Assembly (NCBI GenBank): GCA_937975705.1
Contig: CALJTX010000012.1
Location: forward strand, 1-64,000
Length of the DNA: 64,000 nt
Reading direction: 5' to 3'
Source of the DNA: an uncultured Flavobacteriia bacterium
GTDB lineage: Bacteria > Bacteroidota > Bacteroidia > Flavobacteriales_D > Crocinitomicaceae
Below, piece by piece: positions 34,642-42,667 of the stretch. The position numbers were made by a program, and so were the translations under genes. How positions within the stretch are numbered: the first letter of the stretch is position 1; each line of letters starts with the position of its first letter. The notes under the pieces are model-generated. The model ran no database searches. It was not told where the DNA came from and saw nothing but the letters and a program-made list of their open reading frames with translations.

Positions 34642-35231
34642 TTTCTGTATACCAACTCAAGCCCAAATTTCAGGCCCTTTTGCAGCCTGTGTTATTGCGC
34701 TTCAAAAAATGGGGTTTTACGCCAAATGGACTCACAATTTTGGCCCTCCTCCTCTCTTTGGTTATGGGTTGCTATAGTTTGTATGGAGACCGGCAGCTGG
34801 CGTTGCTTTTACTCCCTATTTGTTTATTGCTGCGCATGGCACTCAATGCCTTGGATGGCATGATGGCGCGGCAATTCAATATGCAAAGTAAAACAGGAGC
34901 TGTTTTGAATGAAATTGGGGATGTCGTTTCTGATAGCGTGCTGTACTACCCGCTTTACGCACTGTTTGCAATGGACCAAATTTGGATCATGACCTTTTTG
35001 CTTTTGAGTGTACTCAATGAATTTGCGGGTTTACTGGGACAAGCGCTCGGTGGCGAACGGCGCTATGACGGCCCTATGGGTAAATCGGACCGCGCGTTGG
35101 TTGTTGGTGTGCTGAGTTTGCTCTGCTTTTTCAATGCGCCGATCATGACGTATCTCACCTGGATTTGGTTGACTGTTTTTTGTTTGTTGATTTGGAGTAC
35201 CTTAAAAAGATTGAGAAATGCAATATCTTAA
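34638..35231 (+). CDS. ynbA: YnbA-like CDP-alcohol phosphatidyltransferase
   Basis: Integral-membrane enzyme (197 aa, about six helices) transferring a phosphatidyl group from CDP-diacylglycerol to an alcohol. The CDP-OH-P-transferase motif is DGMMAR, then eight residues, G, AVL, N, EIG, D, VVSD: the third canonical Asp is Asn, which I recall also in E. coli YnbA, along with the MALNALDGM, LNExGDV and GPxGKSDRAL segments seen here. That makes it YnbA-like rather than PgsA or PssA. The head-group alcohol is unknown. The start overlaps the previous stop by 4 nt and it overlaps the next gene by 14 nt. Confidence 0.85.
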   Translation: MISVYQLKPKFQALLQPVLLRFKKWGFTPNGLTILALLLSLVMGCYSLYGDRQLALLLLPICLLLRMALNALDGMMARQFNMQSKTGAVLNEIGDVVSDSVLYYPLYALFAMDQIWIMTFLLLSVLNEFAGLLGQALGGERRYDGPMGKSDRALVVGVLSLLCFFNAPIMTYLTWIWLTVFCLLIWSTLKRLRNAIS

Positions 35232-36162
35232 AGACATGACGGAAATCCAACAAATGATTTTGGTGATCTTGGGCGTGCTTGTTTTTGCCACCACGCTTTT
35301 TTGGATCTGGAAGAAAATCAAGCCCGGGCCACAGGTAGACGAACTCATGACGCGCACGAAATCTTGGTGGGTCATGGCCAGTATTTTTACCACAGCAGCC
35401 ATTGTGCATCCGGCCATTTCATTTATCGCATTTGGTTTGCTTTCGTTTGCGGCCTTGCGCGAGTTATCTAGTATCAGTAAAAGCGCACGTATAGAAGACC
35501 GTAGCGTTATTTTCTGGGCTTATCTCGCTGTTCCCGTTCAGTATTTCTTTGCCTATATGGGTTGGTTTGCGCCCTTCGCGGTGTTTATTCCGGTGTTTAT
35601 GTTCACCTGGATTCCCTTCGTATTGGTTTTGAAAGGCCATACGCAAGACATCGCGCGCTCGATGAGTGTGATCCCGACGCACCTCATGCTCACTGTTTTT
35701 TCAATCAGTCATTTGGCTTATTTACTCTCCCTCCCCGAACTTCCTCAATTCAATGCAGGTGGAAGGGGCCTTCTACTGTTTGTCGTATTCTTAACCGAAA
35801 TGAACGACGTATTTCAGTTTACCTGGGGCAAACTCCTGGGCAGACACAAAATCATTGAAAAAATCAGCCCAAACAAAACCTGGGAAGGCTTTATTGGCGG
35901 CTTGTTGAGTACCATTGGTGCCGCAATTCTCTTGCGTTTTCTCACGCCATTCACCACCCTAGAAGCACTTGGCGCAGGCTTACTTATCGCCTGCATGGGT
36001 TTTGTTGGAGACATCATTGTGTCGGCCATCAAGCGCGATTTCGGGCTCAAAGACACCGGCACAGCTATCAAAGGTCATGGCGGCATCTTAGACCGCATCG
36101 ATTCCTTGGCTATTAGTGCGCCGTTTTTCTTTTATTACGTCTACCTCATTTGCTATTGGTAA
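35218..36162 (+). CDS. ynbB: YnbB-like phosphatidate cytidylyltransferase (CDP-DAG synthase)
   Basis: Integral-membrane enzyme (314 aa, about eight helices) making CDP-diacylglycerol from phosphatidate and CTP. The CdsA signature is complete: SAIKRDFGLKDTG, then KGHGGILDRIDS. TEMNDVFQFTWGKLLGRHK and SPNKTWEG are further family motifs and resemble YnbB closely. The start at 35218 (MQYLKDMTEIQQM) overlaps ynbA by 14 nt; the Met at 35236 is an alternative start without overlap. It feeds CDP-DAG to the adjacent YnbA-like enzyme. Confidence 0.88.
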   Translation: MQYLKDMTEIQQMILVILGVLVFATTLFWIWKKIKPGPQVDELMTRTKSWWVMASIFTTAAIVHPAISFIAFGLLSFAALRELSSISKSARIEDRSVIFWAYLAVPVQYFFAYMGWFAPFAVFIPVFMFTWIPFVLVLKGHTQDIARSMSVIPTHLMLTVFSISHLAYLLSLPELPQFNAGGRGLLLFVVFLTEMNDVFQFTWGKLLGRHKIIEKISPNKTWEGFIGGLLSTIGAAILLRFLTPFTTLEALGAGLLIACMGFVGDIIVSAIKRDFGLKDTGTAIKGHGGILDRIDSLAISAPFFFYYVYLICYW

Positions 36163-36777
36163 ATGAAGCAGTTGTTGTTGATTTTCATTTATAAAGGCGT
36201 GATGCCGATTCTACTCAAACTAGTGGGTGTAAGGATCCGTAATCAAAACGCATTTCAAGGACAAAATCAATTTATTGTTGTGGCCAATCACAATAGCCAC
36301 ATCGACACCATGGCCTTATTGGCTAGTCTGCCCATTCGCGTATTGATGAAAACCCACCCTGTTGCTACCGCTAACTATTTTGGTAAAAAAAAATGGCTTG
36401 CTTTTATCTCTAATCTTTTTGTCAATACGGTACTCATCAAGCAAAAAGACAATGCCCTTCAATTACTCGAAGAAAAACTAAAAAAAGGCCATTCATTGAT
36501 TTTATTTCCGGAAGGAACCCGCGGCAAACCAGGAGAACTGCAAGCCTTCAGATCAGGTATTGGCGTATTGTTACAAGCATTTCCTCACATACCCTTCATT
36601 CCTGTCTGGATAGAAGGCACAGGAAAAATTCTTCCAAAAGGCTCATTTCTGCCTGTTCCGTTTGAAGCTGAAGTCAAGATAGGAGCTGCAACATTGGCGA
36701 CAGGTACTTCAGTAGAAGCAATTGTGGTAGAAGTTCAGACCACAATTCTTGATTTGCGCAGGAGTGAGTCGTTATAA
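36163..36777 (+). CDS. 1-acyl-glycerol-3-phosphate acyltransferase-like (PlsC family)
   Basis: 204-residue membrane-associated acyltransferase. Motif I NHNSHID (NHx4D) and motif III FPEGTRG are intact; FIPVWIEG is motif IV-like. An N-terminal hydrophobic segment (LLLIFIYKGVMPILL) anchors it. By family it acylates lysophosphatidate to phosphatidate, the substrate of the CDP-DAG synthase directly upstream. The ATG follows the upstream TAA with no gap. It completes a set acylation, activation, head-group transfer within one operon. Whether it uses ordinary acyl donors is unknown. Confidence 0.9.
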   Translation: MKQLLLIFIYKGVMPILLKLVGVRIRNQNAFQGQNQFIVVANHNSHIDTMALLASLPIRVLMKTHPVATANYFGKKKWLAFISNLFVNTVLIKQKDNALQLLEEKLKKGHSLILFPEGTRGKPGELQAFRSGIGVLLQAFPHIPFIPVWIEGTGKILPKGSFLPVPFEAEVKIGAATLATGTSVEAIVVEVQTTILDLRRSESL

Positions 36778-36828
36778 ATGCATCTTTTTTTTGCTCAAAG
36801 TAGCTGATTATTTCCCTACTTTTATTCC

Positions 36829-37407
36829 ATGATATTGCGGACAAGCATCCTCTTTTTTTTGATTTTTGTACAGCTCTATATTTTTGGGCAAACATTTAAA
36901 ATAGAATTTTCACAAGGTAACCAAACCTTTCGCGGCGATTCAACACATGTTATTCAACTCAAAAAACAACCTTTTGTGATCGCCGTTGAACTCGACAGCT
37001 TAGGCGGTGTGTTTGTGCATTGTAGCGAAAGACCAATTATCGCCTACGGTGCTGAGAAAAGGAAAATTCCCGACTTTGAAAACATAGGCTGGAAAGTAAG
37101 TGTGGAAACAGAATTCAATAAAGATCAAGAGCTCTTCTTGAATACGATAAATGACTATTGTTATTGGTTTTATGATGCGCAAGTAGATTGGCATCGCTTT
37201 GATTCGTTAGTTATGGTCAAGGAAGATCTGGTACAGGCGCAAAGGACCGTGCACCAATTTTATGACATTGAACAAGGAAAGAATTTGCCCCTAACGGAAG
37301 TCCCGAAAAAACTATACTTGACGTTTTTTTCGATCAACGGGTCGTTTAAGGAGGAGAATGCCGTTTTGAATCAAGTACAAACGTATCAACTCATTTTCGA
37401 AGATTAG
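36829..37407 (+). CDS. Hypothetical exported protein (192 aa)
   Basis: Not recognised. The signal peptide (MILRTSILFFLIFVQLYIFGQ) marks it as periplasmic or outer-membrane associated. The mature protein is beta-rich at first (FKIEFSQGN, PFVIAVELDSLGGVFVHCS) and then helical (LVQAQRTVHQFYD), with two Cys (one in VHCSER, one in NDYCYW). A TACTTTTA box lies 5 nt before the ATG, so it probably has its own promoter 50 nt after the lipid operon. It overlaps the convergent carotenoid gene by 17 nt. Confidence 0.7.
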   Translation: MILRTSILFFLIFVQLYIFGQTFKIEFSQGNQTFRGDSTHVIQLKKQPFVIAVELDSLGGVFVHCSERPIIAYGAEKRKIPDFENIGWKVSVETEFNKDQELFLNTINDYCYWFYDAQVDWHRFDSLVMVKEDLVQAQRTVHQFYDIEQGKNLPLTEVPKKLYLTFFSINGSFKEENAVLNQVQTYQLIFED

Positions 37408-38872
37408 GATAATCTTCTTGTACGCAACGTGCGACGATTTTTGCGCTGTTGATTGCGAGCGGAATACCGCCGCCCGGATGCACCGTTACACCTGCAAAGT
37501 AGAGCCCTTTGATTTGCTTGGAAAAATTAGGGTGTCTGAGAAATGCGGAAAATGCGTTATTGGAGGCATTGCCATAGATAGAACCTTGCTTGCCGCTATA
37601 GCGCGCATCAATTAAGCGTGGCTCATTGATTTGCTCTGCCTCGATCAAGGGTTCGATATCGAGCGCAAGGGCTTTTGAAAGTTTAGCTAAAATGCGTTGG
37701 CGCAATAATTGAATTTCTTCATCCCAATCTTGACCAACATTGATAGGTGCATTGACCATCACAAACCAGTTTTCTTTGCCTGCTGGCGCGTCTGCTTGCT
37801 CTACTTTTGAGGAGATGTGGATATAGACTGTAGGGTCTGGATGCAGCGTTTTGGTTTCAAAAATGGCCTTGAACTCTGCTTGATAGTCTGCGGCAAAGAA
37901 GATATTGTGTACGCCTAACTGCTCAAAAGAACGATTGATACCCCAATAAAAGACCACTGCTGAGCTCGACTTTTCTTGTTTGAGTAAAAAGCGTGGGGCT
38001 TTTACGGTAGGCAAAAGTTGTTCATAGGTATAATGGATATCCATGTTAGATACCACCAAATCGAATGCGTAATTTCCTTTTGAGGTGCGCAATCCTTTTA
38101 CAATGTTGTTCTCATGTGTAATCTCGAGCACGCGCTCGTTTGTATGGAAAGCAACACCATGTTGAGCCGCGAGTTGCTGCGCCCTGCGCGTGATTTGCAC
38201 CATGCCACCAACCGGCATAGCAGGACCTTCGTTGAACTCTAATTGTGAGATGATGTTGAGCATGGCAGGCGCTAAATAGGGTGAGCTGCCGTTGTAGGTT
38301 GCCAAGCGGTCAAAAATTTGAATGGTTTTCGAATGCTTAAAGTGCTTTTTATTTTGCGCGTGCATGGTTTGCTGCAAACCGTATTTGGATAGCCTAGACA
38401 GCGCTTTGAAGAGTGGCTTTTTAAACAACTGCTTGAACCGATGTAAAGAGATCTGAATAAAGACCGGATAAATAGCCTTGTAATTGGCTTCCATTTTAGA
38501 AAGGTACTTTAGCGCAAGGGTTGGATCTTCGCCAAATTCGGTATGTAAGGTGTGGGCTACCGCTTCTTTGCGCACAGGAAGCCTGACTTGTTGGCCATCG
38601 TTGAAAAAATAACGACAAGACTCTTCTAATTCGCGATATGGGAAGTTTTGCTGTGGATCTAGGGATTGGAGGAGGTCTTGGAGCAATTTGGGTTCAGTAA
38701 ATACAGAAGGGCCCATGTCAAAACGGTATCCATCGATGTGCTGCTCGACAATTTTACCGCCAATAACTGCGTTGGCTTCAAAAACGGTGACCGTTAGGCC
38801 TAATTTTCGGAGTTCAATGGCACTCGCTAAAGCACCAATACCAGAACCAATGATTCCTACCTTCATTTGCAT
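37391..38872 (-). CDS. Carotenoid desaturase-like FAD oxidoreductase (CrtI/CrtD family)
   Basis: About 493 residues. N-terminal Rossmann motif GIIGSGIGALASAIELRK binds FAD; C-terminal FAGVTVHPGGGIPLA is the phytoene-desaturase family signature. The body contains YRFDMGPSVFTEP, typical of CrtI-type enzymes. Candidate roles are phytoene desaturase, hydroxycarotenoid 3,4-desaturase or a related isomerase; the sequence alone does not decide. Start either 38872 (MQMKVG) or 38866 (MKVG). No phytoene synthase, cyclase or cleavage dioxygenase adjoins it. The proteorhodopsin 15 kb away needs retinal, so carotenoid synthesis elsewhere in the genome is expected. Confidence 0.85.
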   Translation of the reverse strand: MQMKVGIIGSGIGALASAIELRKLGLTVTVFEANAVIGGKIVEQHIDGYRFDMGPSVFTEPKLLQDLLQSLDPQQNFPYRELEESCRYFFNDGQQVRLPVRKEAVAHTLHTEFGEDPTLALKYLSKMEANYKAIYPVFIQISLHRFKQLFKKPLFKALSRLSKYGLQQTMHAQNKKHFKHSKTIQIFDRLATYNGSSPYLAPAMLNIISQLEFNEGPAMPVGGMVQITRRAQQLAAQHGVAFHTNERVLEITHENNIVKGLRTSKGNYAFDLVVSNMDIHYTYEQLLPTVKAPRFLLKQEKSSSAVVFYWGINRSFEQLGVHNIFFAADYQAEFKAIFETKTLHPDPTVYIHISSKVEQADAPAGKENWFVMVNAPINVGQDWDEEIQLLRQRILAKLSKALALDIEPLIEAEQINEPRLIDARYSGKQGSIYGNASNNAFSAFLRHPNFSKQIKGLYFAGVTVHPGGGIPLAINSAKIVARCVQEDYPNLRK

Positions 38873-38989
38873 ATTACAAAATTCCGCCAAAAAAGTTCTC
38901 AAAACCCAATACTGACGGGCATTTTAGCCTGCTTTATCAACAAAATGACCATTTTTTCAACATTTTTGCACTTTTTTTGGCCTGAAACC

Positions 38990-39019
38990 TTTGCGGGCAT
39001 TGATATTCCGATATATTTG
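38990..39019 (+). promoter_or_regulatory. Promoter TTTG-N18-TATATTTG of the HU gene
   Basis: TTTG at 38990-38993 and an exact -7 box at 39012-39019 with 18 nt between; the transcript would have a leader of about 35 nt, longer than most here, fitting a highly expressed gene. Confidence 0.75.
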
Positions 39020-39059
39020 TTTCGATAATTAATTACTAACAGATTAAAACTAATTTATT

Positions 39060-39332
39060 ATGAACAAAGCAGAATTGATCGACGCAATCGCAGCGTCTGC
39101 AGGATTGTCTAAAGCTGATGCAAAACGCGCATTGGATGGTTTCGTAAGCGCAACTACTAGCGCTTTGGCTAAAGGAGATGCTATCTCTTTAGTAGGTTTC
39201 GGTTCTTTCGGTATTTCTAAAAGAAATGCACGTAACGGTCGCAACCCTAAAACTGGTGATGTAATCCAAATTGCAGCTAAAAACACAGTTCGTTTCAAGG
39301 CAGGTGCAGACCTTTCTAAAAGCGTAAACTAA
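39060..39332 (+). CDS. hup: HU-family DNA-binding protein
   Basis: Nucleoid-associated histone-like protein of 90 residues, dimeric, DNA-bending. Starts MNKAELIDAIAASAGLSKADAKRAL; contains VGFGSFGISKRNARNGRNPKTGD, covering the core and the beta-arm (RNPKTG), and ends FKAGADLSKSVN. Codon use is typical for high expression. Monocistronic, with a strong upstream promoter and downstream terminator. Confidence 0.98.
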   Translation: MNKAELIDAIAASAGLSKADAKRALDGFVSATTSALAKGDAISLVGFGSFGISKRNARNGRNPKTGDVIQIAAKNTVRFKAGADLSKSVN

Positions 39333-39350
39333 TTCAGATTTTCTGAAATA

Positions 39351-39387
39351 AAAAAGGGCTGTCTCGATGAGACAGCCCTTTTTTTTT
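39351..39387. terminator. Terminator between HU and SDR genes
   Basis: GGGCTGTCTC (39356-39365) pairs with 39369-39378 around a 3-nt loop; flanking A5 and T9 make it strong for the HU gene and usable by the convergent SDR gene. Confidence 0.92.
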
Positions 39388-39411
39388 ATGGCCTTTCAGC
39401 AGGCAATGCTT

Positions 39412-40215
39412 TTAGGTAGCGCTTTGCTTGGGGATAATTTTCCAAAACAAACGCGGCAAAAAGCGCTTCATATAAACAGCGATCAGTTCTTTGCCGCCAA
39501 TCAACACCTCTCTCTTTTCTTTAGCTAACGCTTCGAGCATGAGGCTTACGCAATGTTCTACTGGCATTCCGGTTGCTTGATTGCGGTCCATGGTGCCATG
39601 CGCTTGACCACTTGCGGTGAGGGCGCTTTTTGAAATGGGTGTATTGATCTTACCGGGATAAGCCAGTGTGACTTTGATGCCGTTGGACGCTTCTTCCATG
39701 GCTAAACTTTCGTAATAACCCACTAAAGCCGCCTTTGAGGCGCTGTATATAGAGCGCAGGTGGAAACCAAATTTGCCGGCAATACTGCTCACAATCAAAT
39801 ATTGGCCACTTTTTTGAGCTCTAAAAATCGGTAAAACAGCTTTTGCCAAGGCAATGTTGCCAAAGAAGTTCACTTCCATAAGTTGGCGATTGACCTCCAT
39901 TTCAGTTTCATGCGCACTGGCTCTTTGCGAAACGCCACCGTTGTTGATCAGGATATCCAGCCTTCCAAATTGGGCTAAAATCTGGTCGGTATAGCTTTCT
40001 GGTGCTTGCAAAGCGCCCAAATCTAAAGGCAAAACCAGATGTGCCTCCGGATGCGTTAAAGACGCTTTTAAGTCCGCTAACTTTTGTTGATTGCGCGCCG
40101 ATAAGATCAAACGTGCACCATGTTGCGCTAATTGAATGGCTAAATTTTCTCCGATTCCGGATGAGGCACCGGTTATCCAGATGACTTTATTTTGATAAAA
40201 AGCAGACTGATTCAT
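39412..40215 (-). CDS. Short-chain dehydrogenase/reductase
   Basis: NAD(P)-dependent SDR of 267 residues. TGASSGIG (15-22) binds the cofactor, with ARNQ (about residues 41-44) at the end of strand 2, typical of NADP preference; NNGG in place of NNAG; VSSIAG with the catalytic Ser; and YSASKAALVGY with Tyr and Lys. The C-terminal basic hydrophobic tail (KRFLPRLFWKIIPK) suggests membrane association, as in DHRS7-like reductases of lipid or retinol-type substrates. Substrate unknown. TATCTTTG ends 5 nt before the ATG. Confidence 0.93.
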   Translation of the reverse strand: MNQSAFYQNKVIWITGASSGIGENLAIQLAQHGARLILSARNQQKLADLKASLTHPEAHLVLPLDLGALQAPESYTDQILAQFGRLDILINNGGVSQRASAHETEMEVNRQLMEVNFFGNIALAKAVLPIFRAQKSGQYLIVSSIAGKFGFHLRSIYSASKAALVGYYESLAMEEASNGIKVTLAYPGKINTPISKSALTASGQAHGTMDRNQATGMPVEHCVSLMLEALAKEKREVLIGGKELIAVYMKRFLPRLFWKIIPKQSAT

Positions 40216-40219
40216 AAAC

Positions 40220-40227
40220 CAAAGATA
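40220..40227 (-). promoter_or_regulatory. -7 box TATCTTTG for the SDR gene
   Basis: Exact match on the minus strand; only four nt separate it from the start codon. Confidence 0.5.
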
Positions 40228-40279
40228 AATGATTCGTTGGGCGCTTGGCTGCGTTTTCTTATTTTTGACAAAAAAAGCG

Positions 40280-40855
40280 ATGGATCCAGCCCAATTGAGC
40301 CAAGAATTTCAAGAAGCACAGCACGTATTGACCCAGTTCAATACAATTGAAAACATGGAAAAAATTGCGCAAGCCATTGCGATAATGCACAATGCATTGT
40401 CCAACGGGAATAAAATCATGAGCTGCGGCAACGGTGGTTCTATGTGCGACGCCATGCATTTTGCCGAAGAACTTTCTGGGCGCTACCGCAACGACCGCCC
40501 TGCACTTGCCGCACTTTCTATCTCCGACCCCTCTCACCTTTCTTGCGTTGCCAACGACTACGGCTATGCGCACGTTTTTGAAAGATATGTTCAAGGAGTG
40601 GGTCAGCCCGGTGATGTCTTATTGGGCATTTCTACTTCTGGAACTTCAAAAAATGTCATTTTGGCTGTGGAAGCCGCCAAGGCAAAGGGCATCCAAACCA
40701 TTGTTTTAACTGGTAAAGACGGGGGCCAGCTCGCAGCATTGGCCGATTTAGAAATCAGGGCGCCACATAGCCCTTATGCAGACCGCGCCCAAGAAATACA
40801 TATCAAAGTTATTCATGCCTTTATATTAGGCATCGAAAAAAGCTTCGGATACTAA
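40280..40855 (+). CDS. gmhA: Sedoheptulose 7-phosphate isomerase GmhA
   Basis: Cytosolic SIS-domain isomerase making D-glycero-D-manno-heptose 7-phosphate for LPS core. The start MDPAQLSQEF at 40280 gives 191 residues, the usual GmhA length; the in-frame upstream ATG adds a hydrophobic leader that does not belong. Diagnostic stretches: SCGNGGSMCDAMHFAEELSG, GISTSGTSKNV, TGKDGG, and YADRAQEIHIKVIH with the zinc/active-site His residues. No other heptose gene adjoins. Its stop is 1 nt from the stop of the convergent permease gene. Confidence 0.95.
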   Translation: MDPAQLSQEFQEAQHVLTQFNTIENMEKIAQAIAIMHNALSNGNKIMSCGNGGSMCDAMHFAEELSGRYRNDRPALAALSISDPSHLSCVANDYGYAHVFERYVQGVGQPGDVLLGISTSGTSKNVILAVEAAKAKGIQTIVLTGKDGGQLAALADLEIRAPHSPYADRAQEIHIKVIHAFILGIEKSFGY

Positions 40856-40856
40856 T

Positions 40857-42620
40857 TTAAGCGTTCAAGGTATTTAACTTGGAGTGTTTTCTACTGTACG
40901 TAAAGTAGATCACCAAGCCTATGAGCAACCAAACTCCAAAGTAAATCCAGTTCTGCAGCGGAATTTCACTCATCATGTAAAGGCAACTCAAGAGCCCTAA
41001 AGATGGAATGAGCGACAACTTTTTAGGCACACTCACAACCGTTAAAAAGATGGTAAATACCCAGAAAATGAGGGACGGGATTTTTTCACCGAAATCGGAC
41101 CAACTCTCAAAAGCGAGAAAATGATAAATCGTATTGAAGACCGGATTTCCTTGAAAACCTAAAGTCAGGGTATATATAAGACCCAATCCGAAAGCTGATG
41201 GTAAAACCAGACCCGCATTTACGTATGGTGTCTTGAAAGAACCGCGCTCTACATCGGGTTTATTTTGCAAGACCAGTACGCCGCCACAAACCAATACAAA
41301 AGCAAATAAAGTTCCGATTGAACACAAGTCAGTAACCATCGTGAGGTTCATGAAAAGCGCTGGTATGGCGACTACAAAACCAACCACAATTGTGGCAAAT
41401 GAAGGCGTTTTGTATTTCGGATGGATTTTTGAGAAACGCTTAGGCAACAAGCCATCGCGACTCATGCTCAGCCAGATGCGCGGCTGTCCCATTTGAAAAA
41501 CAAGCAAAACCGAAGCCATTGCTACAACGGCAGAAATCGAGATAATAAACGTCATTTTGGGCAAGTTGATCTGCTCAAACACAAATGCCAAAGGCTCGCC
41601 AACCGCTAATTGGTCATAAGGAACTATGCCGGTGAGGATGAGCGCAATGATGATATACAAGACTGTACAAATGATGATGGCCCACATCATGCCGCGCGGC
41701 AAATCGCGCTGTGGGTTTTCGCACTCTTCGGCTGTGGTAGAAATGGCGTCAAAACCAATGTAAGCAAAGAATACAGCGGATACGCCTTTGAGTACCCCGC
41801 TCACGCCTTCTGGTGCAAATGGCGTCCAATTGTTCATGTCGATATAAAATACCCCAACGGCAATCACCAAAAGAATGACTGCCAATTTGATAATCACCAT
41901 TGCGTTGGAAGCGTTCCGACTCTCTTTGATGCCGCGATACACCAACCAAGTAATCAAGACGATGATAAATAAGGCAGGAATATCGAGTACTAAATGTAAA
42001 GATCCAATTTGCGGTGCCGTGAGCCAAGCCTCGCGCGCTTGAAGAAGTGCAGGCTCTAAATGCTGAATATCGCCACCGTTTTTCAAAAATTGTAAGGCCT
42101 CGGTGTAACCGTTTGAGGCGCTTAAGTAATCCATTTGCATCCAGTCAGGAAGGTGAATTCCTTTTAATCCAATTGCCTCAATATGAATTTGTTCAAGCAT
42201 TGTAGTTAAATAATCACTCCAAGATATTGCTACGGTAATATTGCCAATAGCGTACTCCATAATGAGCGCCCAACCGATGATCCAGGCAATGAGTTCTCCG
42301 AAGGCTACATACGAATACGTGTAGGCCGAACCCGCTACAGGTACCATTGAAGCAAACTCTGCGTAAGCAAAGGCGGCAAAACCACTGGCCAACGCCGTGA
42401 AGAGAAATAGAAAAATAACAGCCGGGCCACCTTGCGCAGAGGCTTGCCCGATGGTAGAAAAGATTCCAGCACCAATAATAGCCGCTATGCCAAAAGCAAT
42501 TAAGTCGCGGATCTTTAAGTGTTTATTTAGGACATGACCTTCTGTATTGGCTTCGTTGGCACGCACCTGGGCCATGATAGAAGCAACGGTTTTCTTTCGA
42601 AATAAAGAGTTTTGGGACAT
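40857..42620 (-). CDS. APC-superfamily amino acid permease (CAT-like)
   Basis: Inner-membrane transporter of 587 residues with about 14 hydrophobic segments. Helix I GIAAIIGAGIFSTIGQ is the substrate-gate motif of the APC fold; PVAGSAYTYSYVAFGELIAWIIGW and FFAYIGFDAISTTAEECENPQRDLP are hallmarks of the cationic amino acid transporter (CAT/YfnA) group. Residues about 145-210 form a large extra loop between helices IV and V. The C-terminal pair of helices extends the fold. Substrate likely a basic or neutral amino acid, not decided. Divergent from uvrA with 47 nt between; the TACTTTTA box on the minus strand probably overlaps the uvrA promoter. Confidence 0.92.
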   Translation of the reverse strand: MSQNSLFRKKTVASIMAQVRANEANTEGHVLNKHLKIRDLIAFGIAAIIGAGIFSTIGQASAQGGPAVIFLFLFTALASGFAAFAYAEFASMVPVAGSAYTYSYVAFGELIAWIIGWALIMEYAIGNITVAISWSDYLTTMLEQIHIEAIGLKGIHLPDWMQMDYLSASNGYTEALQFLKNGGDIQHLEPALLQAREAWLTAPQIGSLHLVLDIPALFIIVLITWLVYRGIKESRNASNAMVIIKLAVILLVIAVGVFYIDMNNWTPFAPEGVSGVLKGVSAVFFAYIGFDAISTTAEECENPQRDLPRGMMWAIIICTVLYIIIALILTGIVPYDQLAVGEPLAFVFEQINLPKMTFIISISAVVAMASVLLVFQMGQPRIWLSMSRDGLLPKRFSKIHPKYKTPSFATIVVGFVVAIPALFMNLTMVTDLCSIGTLFAFVLVCGGVLVLQNKPDVERGSFKTPYVNAGLVLPSAFGLGLIYTLTLGFQGNPVFNTIYHFLAFESWSDFGEKIPSLIFWVFTIFLTVVSVPKKLSLIPSLGLLSCLYMMSEIPLQNWIYFGVWLLIGLVIYFTYSRKHSKLNTLNA

Positions 42621-42656
42621 TCGCTTGTTTTTAAAGCACTAAAAGTAAAGAAATTT

Positions 42657-42664
42657 TACCTTTG
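42657..42664 (+). promoter_or_regulatory. -7 box TACCTTTG, near-leaderless uvrA
   Basis: Exact -7 element whose last base is 3 nt from the uvrA ATG at 42668; transcription should start at about the start codon. No good -33 element. Confidence 0.55.
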
Positions 42665-42667
42665 CAT

